Shown here one piece after another: positions 16,775 to 24,847 of a stretch of DNA of 64,000 nt. Under the pieces are notes generated by a model. That model searched no databases and was not told where the DNA came from. It saw nothing but the letters and a program-made list of their open reading frames with translations. The stretch's first letter is position 1. The number at the start of each line of letters is the position of its first letter. The stretch is from SKVR01 sp046291875 (GTDB taxonomy: Bacteria > Bacteroidota > Bacteroidia > Bacteroidales > UBA7960): NCBI GenBank assembly GCA_046291875.1, contig JBKBSF010000023.1, forward strand, positions 1 through 64,000, read 5' to 3'. A program made the position numbers and the translations under genes.

Positions 16775-18322
16775 ATGTCGATTAAGCAAAAGACATTAGA
16801 TCTGAAAAAACGGATGCAGGGAGCCTTGCTGGGAGGTGGCCAGAAAGCCATCGAAAAACAGCAGTCTATGGGTAAGATGACCGCAAGGGAACGCATTATT
16901 GCCCTTCTGGACCCCAACTCTTTCCACGAATACGACCTTTTTGTGGAACATGCAGCCCGGGATTTTGACATGGATAAGAAGAGTCTTCCCGGCGACGGGG
17001 TTATTACCGGAACGGGCACCATAAGCGGATTTCCTGTTTGTATCTACGCACAGGACTTTACAGTTGCCGGCGGCTCACTGGGTATAATGCACGCCAAAAA
17101 GATTGCCAAAATCATGGATCATGCCATGAACCTGAAGATCCCCATCATTGGTATCAACGACTCTGGTGGAGCTCGTATCCAGGAGGGTGTAAACTCACTG
17201 GCTGGTTATGGTGAGATCTTTTACCGAAATACCCAGGCTTCGGGTGTTATTCCGCAGATCTCAGTGATCCTGGGCCCCTGTGCCGGTGGTGCTGTGTATT
17301 CGCCTGCTCTTACCGACTTTGTTTTTGTGGTAGACAACATTTCCAAGATGTTCATCACAGGGCCCGAAGTTATTAAATCGGTACTGGGAGAAGAAATCAC
17401 CATGGAAGAGCTGGGTGGTGCCAGGGTTCACTCCGAAATAACCGGAAATGCACACTTCTTTGCCCAAAGCGAGCAGGAATGTCTCCAGCAGATCAAACAA
17501 CTGGTATCCTATATCCCCTGGAATAATACCAAAAAGGCAGATCCATTCCCCAAAAAAGCGCCCAAAAGCCGCCAGTATAAAATCGACAATATCATGCCGG
17601 TCGACCCGCGCGAGCCTTACGATGTGCGCGACGTAATCCGTGCTATCTCCGACGACAGCGAATTCTTTGAGGTGCAGGAACTTTTTGCCGCCAACATGGT
17701 AATTGGTTTTGGCCGGATCAATGGCGATACAGTGGGTTTTGTTGCCAACCAACCCCTGGTGCTTGCCGGTGTACTGGATGTGGATTCTTCCGATAAAGCG
17801 GCACGTTTTATCCGTTTCTGCAATGCATTCAACATCCCGCTGGTAACACTGGTAGACCTGCCCGGCTATCTGCCCGGAATCGACCAGGAGCACGCCGGAG
17901 TGATTCGTCATGGTGCCAAAATCCTTTACTCCTATTCAGAAGCTACCGTACCCAAAATTACCATCATATTGCGTAAAGCTTATGGAGGAGGTTACATTGC
18001 CATGTGCTCCCGCCACCTGAGAGCCGATTTCGTATTTGCTTGGCCCACAGCAGAAATTGCCGTTATGGGACCCGAAGGGGCTGCCAACATTATCTTCCGT
18101 AATGAGATCAAATCGGCAGAAGACCCCGAAAAGATGCGCCAGGAGAAGGTGGAAGAGTACAAGCGTAAGTTTGCCAACCCCTATGTGGCTGCAGCCCACG
18201 GGTATATTGATGCGGTAATCGAGCCCTCTGAAACCCGCCGATTTGTGGTACACGCCCTGGAAGTTTCTGCACAAAAGTCGGAACTCACACCGCACAAAAA
18301 GCATGGTATACCTCCATTCTGA
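16775..18322 (+). CDS. Acyl-CoA carboxylase/decarboxylase carboxyltransferase subunit
   Basis: The 515-residue product belongs to the biotin-dependent carboxyltransferase family (propionyl-CoA carboxylase beta or methylmalonyl-CoA decarboxylase alpha). It transfers CO2 between biotin and an acyl-CoA such as propionyl-CoA/methylmalonyl-CoA. Signatures are MTARERI near 31, GINDSGGARIQEGVNSLAGY near 126 and GPCAGGAVYSPALTDF near 167 (first crotonase-fold half), with the second oxyanion region at ILRKAYGGGYIAM and the C-terminal IDAVIEPSETR. The biotin carrier follows 61 bp downstream. No biotin carboxylase or sodium-pump membrane subunit lies beside it, so carboxylase and decarboxylase roles cannot be separated. 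Confidence 0.92.
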   Translation: MSIKQKTLDLKKRMQGALLGGGQKAIEKQQSMGKMTARERIIALLDPNSFHEYDLFVEHAARDFDMDKKSLPGDGVITGTGTISGFPVCIYAQDFTVAGGSLGIMHAKKIAKIMDHAMNLKIPIIGINDSGGARIQEGVNSLAGYGEIFYRNTQASGVIPQISVILGPCAGGAVYSPALTDFVFVVDNISKMFITGPEVIKSVLGEEITMEELGGARVHSEITGNAHFFAQSEQECLQQIKQLVSYIPWNNTKKADPFPKKAPKSRQYKIDNIMPVDPREPYDVRDVIRAISDDSEFFEVQELFAANMVIGFGRINGDTVGFVANQPLVLAGVLDVDSSDKAARFIRFCNAFNIPLVTLVDLPGYLPGIDQEHAGVIRHGAKILYSYSEATVPKITIILRKAYGGGYIAMCSRHLRADFVFAWPTAEIAVMGPEGAANIIFRNEIKSAEDPEKMRQEKVEEYKRKFANPYVAAAHGYIDAVIEPSETRRFVVHALEVSAQKSELTPHKKHGIPPF

Positions 18323-18383
18323 TAACCTTCTATGAGGCTGTCTGAAAACTTCAATGCAATGTTAATCCGAAAAAAGTATACCT

Positions 18384-18725
18384 ATGGATATTGAAAAAAA
18401 AGCGGACGAAACCCGGGAAGATATGTTTGTGGAGTTGTCGCTGGAGGAGGGGGTTTTTAAAACCACCACCAACAAAATGTACCGGCAACGCAAACCATGG
18501 GAACCCATTAACCCGGCAATACTAAGATCCTTTATGCCGGGAAATATACCTGAGATCTTCGTCAAGCCTGGCGATAAGGTTAAGGAAGGAGACAAACTCC
18601 TGATCCTTGAGGCCATGAAAATGAAAAATGTGATCATTGCCCCCTTTGATGGAGCTGTTAAAGCTATCAACGTGAAGCTGGGCGATACCGTTCCGAAGAA
18701 TTTCGCACTTCTGGAGCTGGAATAA
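18384..18725 (+). CDS. Biotin carboxyl carrier protein (biotinyl domain)
   Basis: The 113-residue product is the carrier for the carboxyltransferase encoded just upstream. The C-terminal half (about 45-113) is a biotinyl/lipoyl fold with the biotin-accepting Lys79 in LLILEAMKMKN, a glycine-flanked hairpin and the closing strand of ALLELE. The N-terminal 40 residues are polar and unlike the Pro/Ala-rich linkers of acetyl-CoA carboxylase carriers. Together the two genes probably form a short operon closed by the terminator at 18748-18795. Confidence 0.9.
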   Translation: MDIEKKADETREDMFVELSLEEGVFKTTTNKMYRQRKPWEPINPAILRSFMPGNIPEIFVKPGDKVKEGDKLLILEAMKMKNVIIAPFDGAVKAINVKLGDTVPKNFALLELE

Positions 18726-18747
18726 ACCATCTTTTTGCTATAATCAT

Positions 18748-18795
18748 GTTTCAGCCAAAATATTTGCCCATGCAGTATTTTGGCTGAAACTTTTT
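18748..18795 (+). terminator. Rho-independent terminator after the biotin carrier gene
   Basis: A perfect 15-bp stem (GTTTCAGCCAAAATA at 18748-18762 paired with 18776-18790) with a 13-nt loop is followed by TTTTT. It separates the carboxylase genes from rdgB. Confidence 0.92.
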
Positions 18796-18805
18796 CTGGA
18801 ACGCT

Positions 18806-19393
18806 ATGCTTAAAATTGTTTTTGCCACCCACAACCCTCACAAACTTTATGAGGTAAAGGCCATGCTACCTGCCAGTGTTGAGTTGCTGGGCCTTCATGA
18901 TCTCAATTTCACGGAAGAGGTTCCTGAAACCCAGCCTACCCTGGAAGGAAATGCTTTGCAGAAAGCTCGCTATGTGCATGAGCGCCTGGGCTGCAATTGC
19001 TTTGCTGATGATACCGGGCTGGAGGTGGAAGCCCTGGATGGAGCCCCGGGGGTGATTTCCGCCCGCTATGCGGGTGATCATAAAAACAGTGAAGACAACA
19101 TCGACAAACTATTGTTGCAACTGGAAGGCAAAGCCTCCCGAAGGGCACGTTTCAGAACCGTCATCGCACTGATCATCCAGGGGGAGGAGATGCTCTTTGA
19201 AGGAATTGTGGAAGGAGAGATCATCCGGGATAGAAGGGGAGCAGAGGGTTTTGGCTACGATCCGGTTTTCGTTCCTCAGGGTCATTCACAAACCTTCGCC
19301 CAGATGCCACTCGAACTGAAAAACACCTTAAGCCACCGCTTCCGTGCAGTGAAAATGCTGGCCGAATATCTTATGTCGGTAAATTACCTGTAG
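18806..19393 (+). CDS. rdgB: RdgB/HAM1 family non-canonical purine NTP pyrophosphatase
   Basis: The 195-residue product removes ITP, dITP and XTP from the nucleotide pool by hydrolysis to the monophosphate. Family features are the N-terminal FATHNPHKLYEVKAML nucleotide-binding loop, NALQKARY with the general-base region, ADDTGLEVEALDGAPGVISA, and GFGYDPVFVPQG near the C-terminal third with the terminal LSHRFRA. The length is typical. It starts 10 bp after the upstream terminator stem and faces ddl, whose stop codon is 8 bp away. Confidence 0.95.
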   Translation: MLKIVFATHNPHKLYEVKAMLPASVELLGLHDLNFTEEVPETQPTLEGNALQKARYVHERLGCNCFADDTGLEVEALDGAPGVISARYAGDHKNSEDNIDKLLLQLEGKASRRARFRTVIALIIQGEEMLFEGIVEGEIIRDRRGAEGFGYDPVFVPQGHSQTFAQMPLELKNTLSHRFRAVKMLAEYLMSVNYL

Positions 19394-19400
19394 CCAGCAA

Positions 19401-20390
19401 TTATTGGGCTGCCAGGGCTTCTTCAATTACATCGGTAAAAAGCTGTTGCAGACTGATCCCCACATGGGCAGCCTGCTGTGGTACAATGCTTCGCTCCGAC
19501 ATACCCGGGGTAATGTTGGCTTCCAGGAAAAACAATTCACCTTTGCTGTAGATGTAGTCGAGCCTGCAAATCCCTCTGAGTTCAAACTTTTTATACAGAA
19601 ATGCAGTGGTTTGCTGCACTCTGTGGGTTACCTCATCGGGTACCCGTGCCGGTGTAATCTCATCGGCTGCTCCCTGCGTATACTTTGCCTGATAGTCGAA
19701 AAAACGTGCCTCGGTTTTGCTCACAATTTCGGTAACAGGCAGCACCTGCACTTCACCTTTTTTCATATAAGCACCACAGGTAAGTTCAATTCCTTCGATA
19801 TACTCCTCGATAAGAGCTTCGTTGTCGTGTTGCAGACACAGATCAATGGCAGGCAAAAGCTCATCTGGGTTCTTTACGAAAGAGGTACCCAGGCTGGATC
19901 CCCCCTTATTGGGCTTTACAAAAACGGGCAGATCAACGTGCTGCATTACTTCTGCCGGGGTAGCGGGTTTCTGATCACGGGTCAGTTTCACCGATCGTGC
20001 CACCTTTATGCCCCAATGGCCGGCCAGACTGTTGCAGAAGTGCTTGTTGAAAGTAAGGGAGCACTGCAACAACCCTGAAGTGGTGTAAGGAATCCCCAGA
20101 AGATCCAGATAGCCCTGCAACTTCCCATCTTCACCCGGAGTACCATGAATGGTAATAAGGGCACAATCAAACAACACCTTCTCCCCTTGGTGCTGCACTG
20201 AGAAATCGTTTTTATCAACAGGGTGCTCCACTCCCTGATCGTCAATGAACAGCCATTTCTTGTTGCTGATCACAATCAGGTAAACCCTGAACTTTTCTTT
20301 ATCAAGATTTTGTGCAATAATTCTGGCAGAATTGACCGAAATTACATACTCTCCGGAGTCGCCTCCTGCAACAAGCGCTATATTCTTCAT
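19401..20390 (-). CDS. ddl: D-alanine--D-alanine ligase
   Basis: The 329-residue ATP-grasp enzyme joins two D-alanines for the peptidoglycan precursor. The start at 20390 (MKNIALVAGGDSGEYVISV) matches the family; the frame extends upstream but that part is not conserved-looking. Visible motifs are ITIHGTPGEDGKLQGYLDLL (N-terminal domain), PVFVKPNKGGSSLGTSFV (ATP-binding loop), EEYIEGIELTCG, and the metal-binding FFLEANITPGMSERSIVPQQ. Its promoter is at 20411-20418. It diverges from a PASTA-domain gene, giving a small cell-wall neighbourhood. Confidence 0.95.
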   Translation of the reverse strand: MKNIALVAGGDSGEYVISVNSARIIAQNLDKEKFRVYLIVISNKKWLFIDDQGVEHPVDKNDFSVQHQGEKVLFDCALITIHGTPGEDGKLQGYLDLLGIPYTTSGLLQCSLTFNKHFCNSLAGHWGIKVARSVKLTRDQKPATPAEVMQHVDLPVFVKPNKGGSSLGTSFVKNPDELLPAIDLCLQHDNEALIEEYIEGIELTCGAYMKKGEVQVLPVTEIVSKTEARFFDYQAKYTQGAADEITPARVPDEVTHRVQQTTAFLYKKFELRGICRLDYIYSKGELFFLEANITPGMSERSIVPQQAAHVGISLQQLFTDVIEEALAAQ

Positions 20391-20410
20391 AGATTCAGAA
20401 AATAATTGCA

Positions 20411-20418
20411 CAAAGTTA
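20411..20418 (-). promoter_or_regulatory. -7 promoter element for ddl
   Basis: The minus strand reads TAACTTTG (TAnnTTTG), 20 bp upstream of the ddl start, predicting a short leader. Confidence 0.45.
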
Positions 20419-20523
20419 ACAGACTTGCCCATTCCATCGCAATACACGGAATGAAAAAGAGTTTCCATACTACCCATATTACACAACATGCTCAAATCGC
20501 GAAAATAATCGTCAATTAATTAT

Positions 20524-20531
20524 TAATTTTG
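20524..20531 (+). promoter_or_regulatory. -7 promoter element for the PASTA-domain gene
   Basis: TAATTTTG matches TAnnTTTG and ends 22 bp before the ATG at 20554, so the leader would be under 20 nt. Confidence 0.45.
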
Positions 20532-20553
20532 AGGCTGAAAAAAATCACCACTC

Positions 20554-21579
20554 ATGAGTATACTTTCCTTTCTGAAAAGCAAAACCTTTCGATATCATGT
20601 TTTATACGCCATAGCAGCGGTTATCGTATTGCTGTGGTTGTCGCTCAAGGTTCTTGACATATACACCATGCATGGCCGCACCATTGAAGTACCCAACCTT
20701 GATGGGCTACAGACCGAACAGGCAGAGCGGATGCTTCGGCGGGCCAATCTCAGGGCGGTTATCAATGATAGTATCTTCGACAGTCAGCGCGAAAAAGGAA
20801 CCATCGCATCGCAAAATCCCGCACCTGGCATAGCTGTTAAGAAAAACAGGACCGTATATCTTACTACTGTAGCCATCTTACCCGAGATGGTTGCCATGCC
20901 CGATCTTACCGATCTTTCGTTGCGCCAGGCACTGGCCGTACTGGAGACCTACGGATTGAAACCCGGAAGACTGGAGTATGTGCCCAATATTGCCCTTAAT
21001 GCGGTGCTGCAGCAGAAATTTAACCGGGCCACCATTGAGGCAGGCACCCTGGTAGAAAAAGGTACCGCCATTGATCTGGTACTTGGCGACGGAGCGGGCA
21101 CTTCCGACAACCAGGTGCTGGTTCCCTTACTTATTGGCAAAACCCGTGAAGAAGCCATCCAGTTGCTCAACAGCTCATCGTTGAACCTGGGCCAGGAGAT
21201 ATTCCTCGACGACGATCAGGAAGACCTCAGGGTGTACCGTCAAAGCCCCAGCGTGCAGCAACGGCGCCTAAGGGTAAGCCCCGGAACTGCTGTGGACCTG
21301 TACTACAGATCTGCTGCTGCTTTCGATTTCGACACCTACCTGGCAGAAAACCTTTCGGTGACCACCCCCGACCTTACAGGAAAAACACCTGAAGAAGTTT
21401 TTAAAATACTTCAGGATAATTTCCTTGTACTCGACAAAGAGGTTTACGAATTCAATGTACCGGCAAGCCAGGCAAGGGTTTTCAGACAAGACCCCGATGC
21501 CCTGGATCAGCCACAGGTAACCCGGGGTACTCGATTCAATATTTGGTACAGGAGAATTGAAGATTTCGACCGCCAGTAA
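20554..21579 (+). CDS. Membrane-anchored protein with four PASTA domains
   Basis: The 341-residue product has one N-terminal membrane segment (about residues 15-35, YAIAAVIVLLWLSLKVLDIY). Four PASTA repeats follow in the periplasm at about 38-108, 110-180, 188-262 and 270-338. Each starts with a V-P-(N/D)-L-like strand (VPNLDGLQTEQAE, MPDLTDLSLRQAL, VPLLIGKTREEAI, TPDLTGKTPEEVF) and ends near a Q-x-P/G turn. PASTA domains bind peptidoglycan or muropeptides. No kinase or penicillin-binding domain is attached, unlike the classical PASTA proteins of Gram-positives. Being divergent from ddl supports a cell-wall role; the exact function is unknown. Confidence 0.9.
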   Translation: MSILSFLKSKTFRYHVLYAIAAVIVLLWLSLKVLDIYTMHGRTIEVPNLDGLQTEQAERMLRRANLRAVINDSIFDSQREKGTIASQNPAPGIAVKKNRTVYLTTVAILPEMVAMPDLTDLSLRQALAVLETYGLKPGRLEYVPNIALNAVLQQKFNRATIEAGTLVEKGTAIDLVLGDGAGTSDNQVLVPLLIGKTREEAIQLLNSSSLNLGQEIFLDDDQEDLRVYRQSPSVQQRRLRVSPGTAVDLYYRSAAAFDFDTYLAENLSVTTPDLTGKTPEEVFKILQDNFLVLDKEVYEFNVPASQARVFRQDPDALDQPQVTRGTRFNIWYRRIEDFDRQ

Positions 21580-21738
21580 CCTCGCTTTTTTTAGCCTTAA
21601 CATACAATAATCAGGGGCTAAAAGTGTTAGTATGGGTAAGTTGCTCAAACCCGAATCAGCCTGTTAAGCTGCTGCAATATCCCGGGCAAACAGCCCCTTT
21701 CAAACGCCAATGAAGAAACATCAGCTGAAGCCAAGACC

Positions 21739-23703
21739 ATGATAAAACCTTTTTTCCTCCTTACAACACTAATCATCTTTTGTGTATTGCCAGCCAGCTC
21801 TCAGGAGATCCTTCAGTCGTTGGTTCAGAATCCGGAAAAATCCCAATCCAGCCACAAAAGCAGCCCCAAAGATGCTGTTTCCACCCCCCTTACCTTGCCT
21901 TTTCACGAAGACTTTTCTCACAAGGGGCCTTACCCTGATCATCGCCTCTGGGCCGATAGTTTCGTATTTGTAAATTCAAGTTTTGCCAGGTTTCCTGTTA
22001 CCAATGGCACAGCTACTTTTGATGCACTCAACCAACGGGGAGCCATTTATGAGCAAGCTTCGGAGACCCCTTTTCAGTTTACCGCCGATTTTCTCACCTC
22101 GCAGCCCATACGGCTGGATTCGGTTTTCAGCCCCGCCCCTATGGCCCTGACCCCTGCCGACAGTATTATCCTTACGTTCTATTTCCAACCCCAGGGTATG
22201 GGAAGTGCTCCCCGCCAAAGAGATTCTCTTGCACTGGAATTTCTGCATACCCCCGGATACTACATGCCTGACCCTGAAAACGAGGGTGAAGACCTATGGG
22301 TGGAGGATCTTTGGATAAGGGTGTGGAGCACCACAGGCACTACACTGAATGAGTTTTACCAGGCCAACAATAACCAGTGGTTTAAAAGAATTGCTATTGC
22401 CGTTGAGGACGTGGAATATTTCAGACCCGATTTCCGGTTCCGGTTCCGCAATTATGCAAGCTTCCCCATTGCCAAAACCCCATCCAATTTCGCCGGAAAC
22501 ACAAGCATCTGGAATATCGACTACATTTCGCTCGATTTTGGAAGAAGCTCTGCAGATCCTTACTACTACGATATTGCTTTTGCGGCCCCGGCACAATCGA
22601 TCCTAAGAAACTATCAGGCTATGCCATGGAAACAATACATCGCCAACCCACAGCAAAGCCTCAGGGTTCGCTTCGACAACACCATTACCAACCTCAACAA
22701 TGTTACCCACAATTATTTCTATGGATATTTTATCCAGGATGAGACCGGAACCACCATCCGGAATTATGTGGGTAATTTCTGGAATATTGCCCCTTTTTCC
22801 ACTTCTGGTTACCAGAACTATGCGCCCCACACCAACCCATTGGTGTTAGCCAACCCCTTTCCTGTGGCACCTGCCAAAGCCAGGCAATTTACCATCACAC
22901 ACTTCATAAGGGAGGGACAGACCGGCGATGACAACCGCCGCAACGACACCATCCGCTTCAGGCAGATCTTCGATAATTATTATGCCTATGATGATGGCAC
23001 CCCCGAAAGTGGCTACGGTCTGGTTGGCAACCAGGCCCGGGGAGCAGTGCGTTTTATTCTCAACCAGCCCGACACCCTTACTGCTGTAAGGTTCTTCTTC
23101 AACCCTACCCTGGGCAACCAGAACCAGCGAAACTTTATCCTCACCATCTGGAAAGACCTTGACCCGGAAATCATCCTCTACGAATCTGCGGTGGTAAGTA
23201 CAACCTTTCCTGAAGGGATCAACACGTTTGCAGAATACCCCCTGGATTTCCCTTTGATTGTTTCCGACACCCTGTATGTTGGCTGGAGGCAAATCACCAA
23301 CGATTTTCTTAATATTGGTTTTGATGCCAGTAACAATGCAGGCGCACATATCTTTTACAATACCTCTGGAGAGTGGTTGCCCACTATTTTCCAGGGGGCA
23401 CTTATGATCCGCCCTGTTTTTGGGGAGGCTTTTTTCACCTCCACCCCTGCTCTCCAGCCTCAGCAATTCAGCATCTATCCCAATCCCGTAAGGGGAAATA
23501 CGCTCCAGGTTCAGCCAGACATCCACCAACAATACCCGGGTGCAAACCTGAGTGTTTTTGATGCTACAGGACGATTGCTGGGCACCTTTCCCCTGCAGGA
23601 CCAAAATGATATCTCTGCATTGCCCAACGGTATGTATCTTATACGAATCAGCGATGCTGCCGGCAATTCGCTGCAAACCACGAAACTTATCATTGCCCGA
23701 TAA
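21739..23703 (+). CDS. T9SS-sorted extracellular protein of unknown function
   Basis: The 654-residue product has a signal peptide (MIKPFFLLTTLIIFCVLPAS, then SQ). The body lacks catalytic motifs I recognise and contains a jelly-roll-like region (LPFHEDFSHKGPYPDHRLW; later YYAYDDGTPESGYGL with VRFFFNP) seen in Bacteroidota surface proteins. The C-terminal about 75 residues are a T9SS type A domain (SIYPNPVRGNTLQV, LPNGMYLIRI, KLIIAR). It should be secreted or attached to the surface by T9SS. It precedes the pseudouridine synthase gene by 12 bp, so the two may share a transcript, although their functions look unrelated. Confidence 0.85.
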   Translation: MIKPFFLLTTLIIFCVLPASSQEILQSLVQNPEKSQSSHKSSPKDAVSTPLTLPFHEDFSHKGPYPDHRLWADSFVFVNSSFARFPVTNGTATFDALNQRGAIYEQASETPFQFTADFLTSQPIRLDSVFSPAPMALTPADSIILTFYFQPQGMGSAPRQRDSLALEFLHTPGYYMPDPENEGEDLWVEDLWIRVWSTTGTTLNEFYQANNNQWFKRIAIAVEDVEYFRPDFRFRFRNYASFPIAKTPSNFAGNTSIWNIDYISLDFGRSSADPYYYDIAFAAPAQSILRNYQAMPWKQYIANPQQSLRVRFDNTITNLNNVTHNYFYGYFIQDETGTTIRNYVGNFWNIAPFSTSGYQNYAPHTNPLVLANPFPVAPAKARQFTITHFIREGQTGDDNRRNDTIRFRQIFDNYYAYDDGTPESGYGLVGNQARGAVRFILNQPDTLTAVRFFFNPTLGNQNQRNFILTIWKDLDPEIILYESAVVSTTFPEGINTFAEYPLDFPLIVSDTLYVGWRQITNDFLNIGFDASNNAGAHIFYNTSGEWLPTIFQGALMIRPVFGEAFFTSTPALQPQQFSIYPNPVRGNTLQVQPDIHQQYPGANLSVFDATGRLLGTFPLQDQNDISALPNGMYLIRISDAAGNSLQTTKLIIAR

Positions 23704-23715
23704 TAAACTTACCAC

Positions 23716-24831
23716 ATGACCCACCCCCAGGACGACAATTTCTTTGAAGACGACGAACTAAAAAACGAAGGAGAAGAACAGGAGTTATTTGAACATTTTC
23801 GCTTTGTTGCCGACAAAGGACAAGGGTTGCTGCGTATCGACAAATTCCTGATGGCCCGCATGGAATCTACCAGCCGCAACAAAATTCAAAATGCAGCCAA
23901 GGCAGGTAACATCCTGGTGAACGACAAACCTGTTAAGGCAAATTATAAAGTAAAGCCTCAGGATGTAATCACCATCGTGCTGGCTTTTCCTCCACGCGAA
24001 ATAGAACTGATACCCCAGGACATCCCCATAGACATCATGTATGAGGATGACGACCTGCTTATTGTTAACAAGGTGGCAGGAATGGTAGTACACCCGGGGT
24101 ATGGCAACTATACCGACACACTGGTGAATGCATTGGTTTTCCATTTCAGGGATCTTCCCATGCAAAACAACGAACCTGTGAAGCCGGGGTTGGTGCATCG
24201 TATAGACAAAAACACATCGGGGATCCTGTTGATCGCTAAAACCGAGCTGGCTCAGACCAGACTGGCAAAGCTGTTTTTCGACCGAAGCATCGACAGGCTC
24301 TACCATGCCCTGGTATGGGGAGATATCAAGCAGGAAGAAGGAACCATTACCGGGCAAATCGGGCGGAGCCTGAAGAACCGGCAGGTAATGGATGTTTTCC
24401 CCAATGGCGATTATGGCAAACCCGCCATTACACATTACCGTGTGCTGGAGCGCTTTGGCTATGTAACCCTTGTGGAGTGCAAGCTCGAAACAGGCCGAAC
24501 ACACCAGATAAGGGCCCACTTCAGGTACATTGGCCACCCCTTGTTCAATGACGAAACCTATGGAGGCGATCGCATCCTGAAGGGTACCACTTTTGCCAAA
24601 TACAAGCAGTTTGTGCAAAACTGCTTCAAGGTTTGCCCTCGACATGCCTTACATGCCAAAACACTGGGTTTTGTGCACCCTACCACACACAAGCCCATGT
24701 TTTTCGACTCTGAGCTCGCTCCGGATATGCAACAGTTGATTGAAAAATGGAGGCACTACGCCCGGCATAAAGCCTTTGAAGAAACAGAAGGCCCTGCAGA
24801 AACTGATCCTTCTGCAGAGCCTATTGATTAA
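23716..24831 (+). CDS. RluD/RluA-family 23S rRNA pseudouridine synthase
   Basis: The 371-residue product has an N-terminal S4 RNA-binding domain (about 35-100, RIDKFLMARMESTSRNKIQ) and a RluA-type catalytic domain with the conserved aspartate in LVHRIDKNTSGILLIAKT (about residue 160). Downstream motifs are LYHALVWG, GRSLKNRQVM and LETGRTHQIRAH. It isomerises uridines in large-subunit rRNA. The acidic N-terminus (DDNFFEDDELKNEGEEQEL) and a C-terminal tail of about 25 residues rich in Glu/Pro are extra to the core. It converges with the TonB receptor gene, whose stop is 17 bp away. Confidence 0.93.
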   Translation: MTHPQDDNFFEDDELKNEGEEQELFEHFRFVADKGQGLLRIDKFLMARMESTSRNKIQNAAKAGNILVNDKPVKANYKVKPQDVITIVLAFPPREIELIPQDIPIDIMYEDDDLLIVNKVAGMVVHPGYGNYTDTLVNALVFHFRDLPMQNNEPVKPGLVHRIDKNTSGILLIAKTELAQTRLAKLFFDRSIDRLYHALVWGDIKQEEGTITGQIGRSLKNRQVMDVFPNGDYGKPAITHYRVLERFGYVTLVECKLETGRTHQIRAHFRYIGHPLFNDETYGGDRILKGTTFAKYKQFVQNCFKVCPRHALHAKTLGFVHPTTHKPMFFDSELAPDMQQLIEKWRHYARHKAFEETEGPAETDPSAEPID

Positions 24832-24847
24832 TTATGCACCAATTCCT

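Noticed and set aside
24793..24822. CTGCAGAA/TTCTGCAG hairpin as a terminator for the pseudouridine synthase gene
   Set aside because: It lies inside the coding end and no T run follows on either strand.
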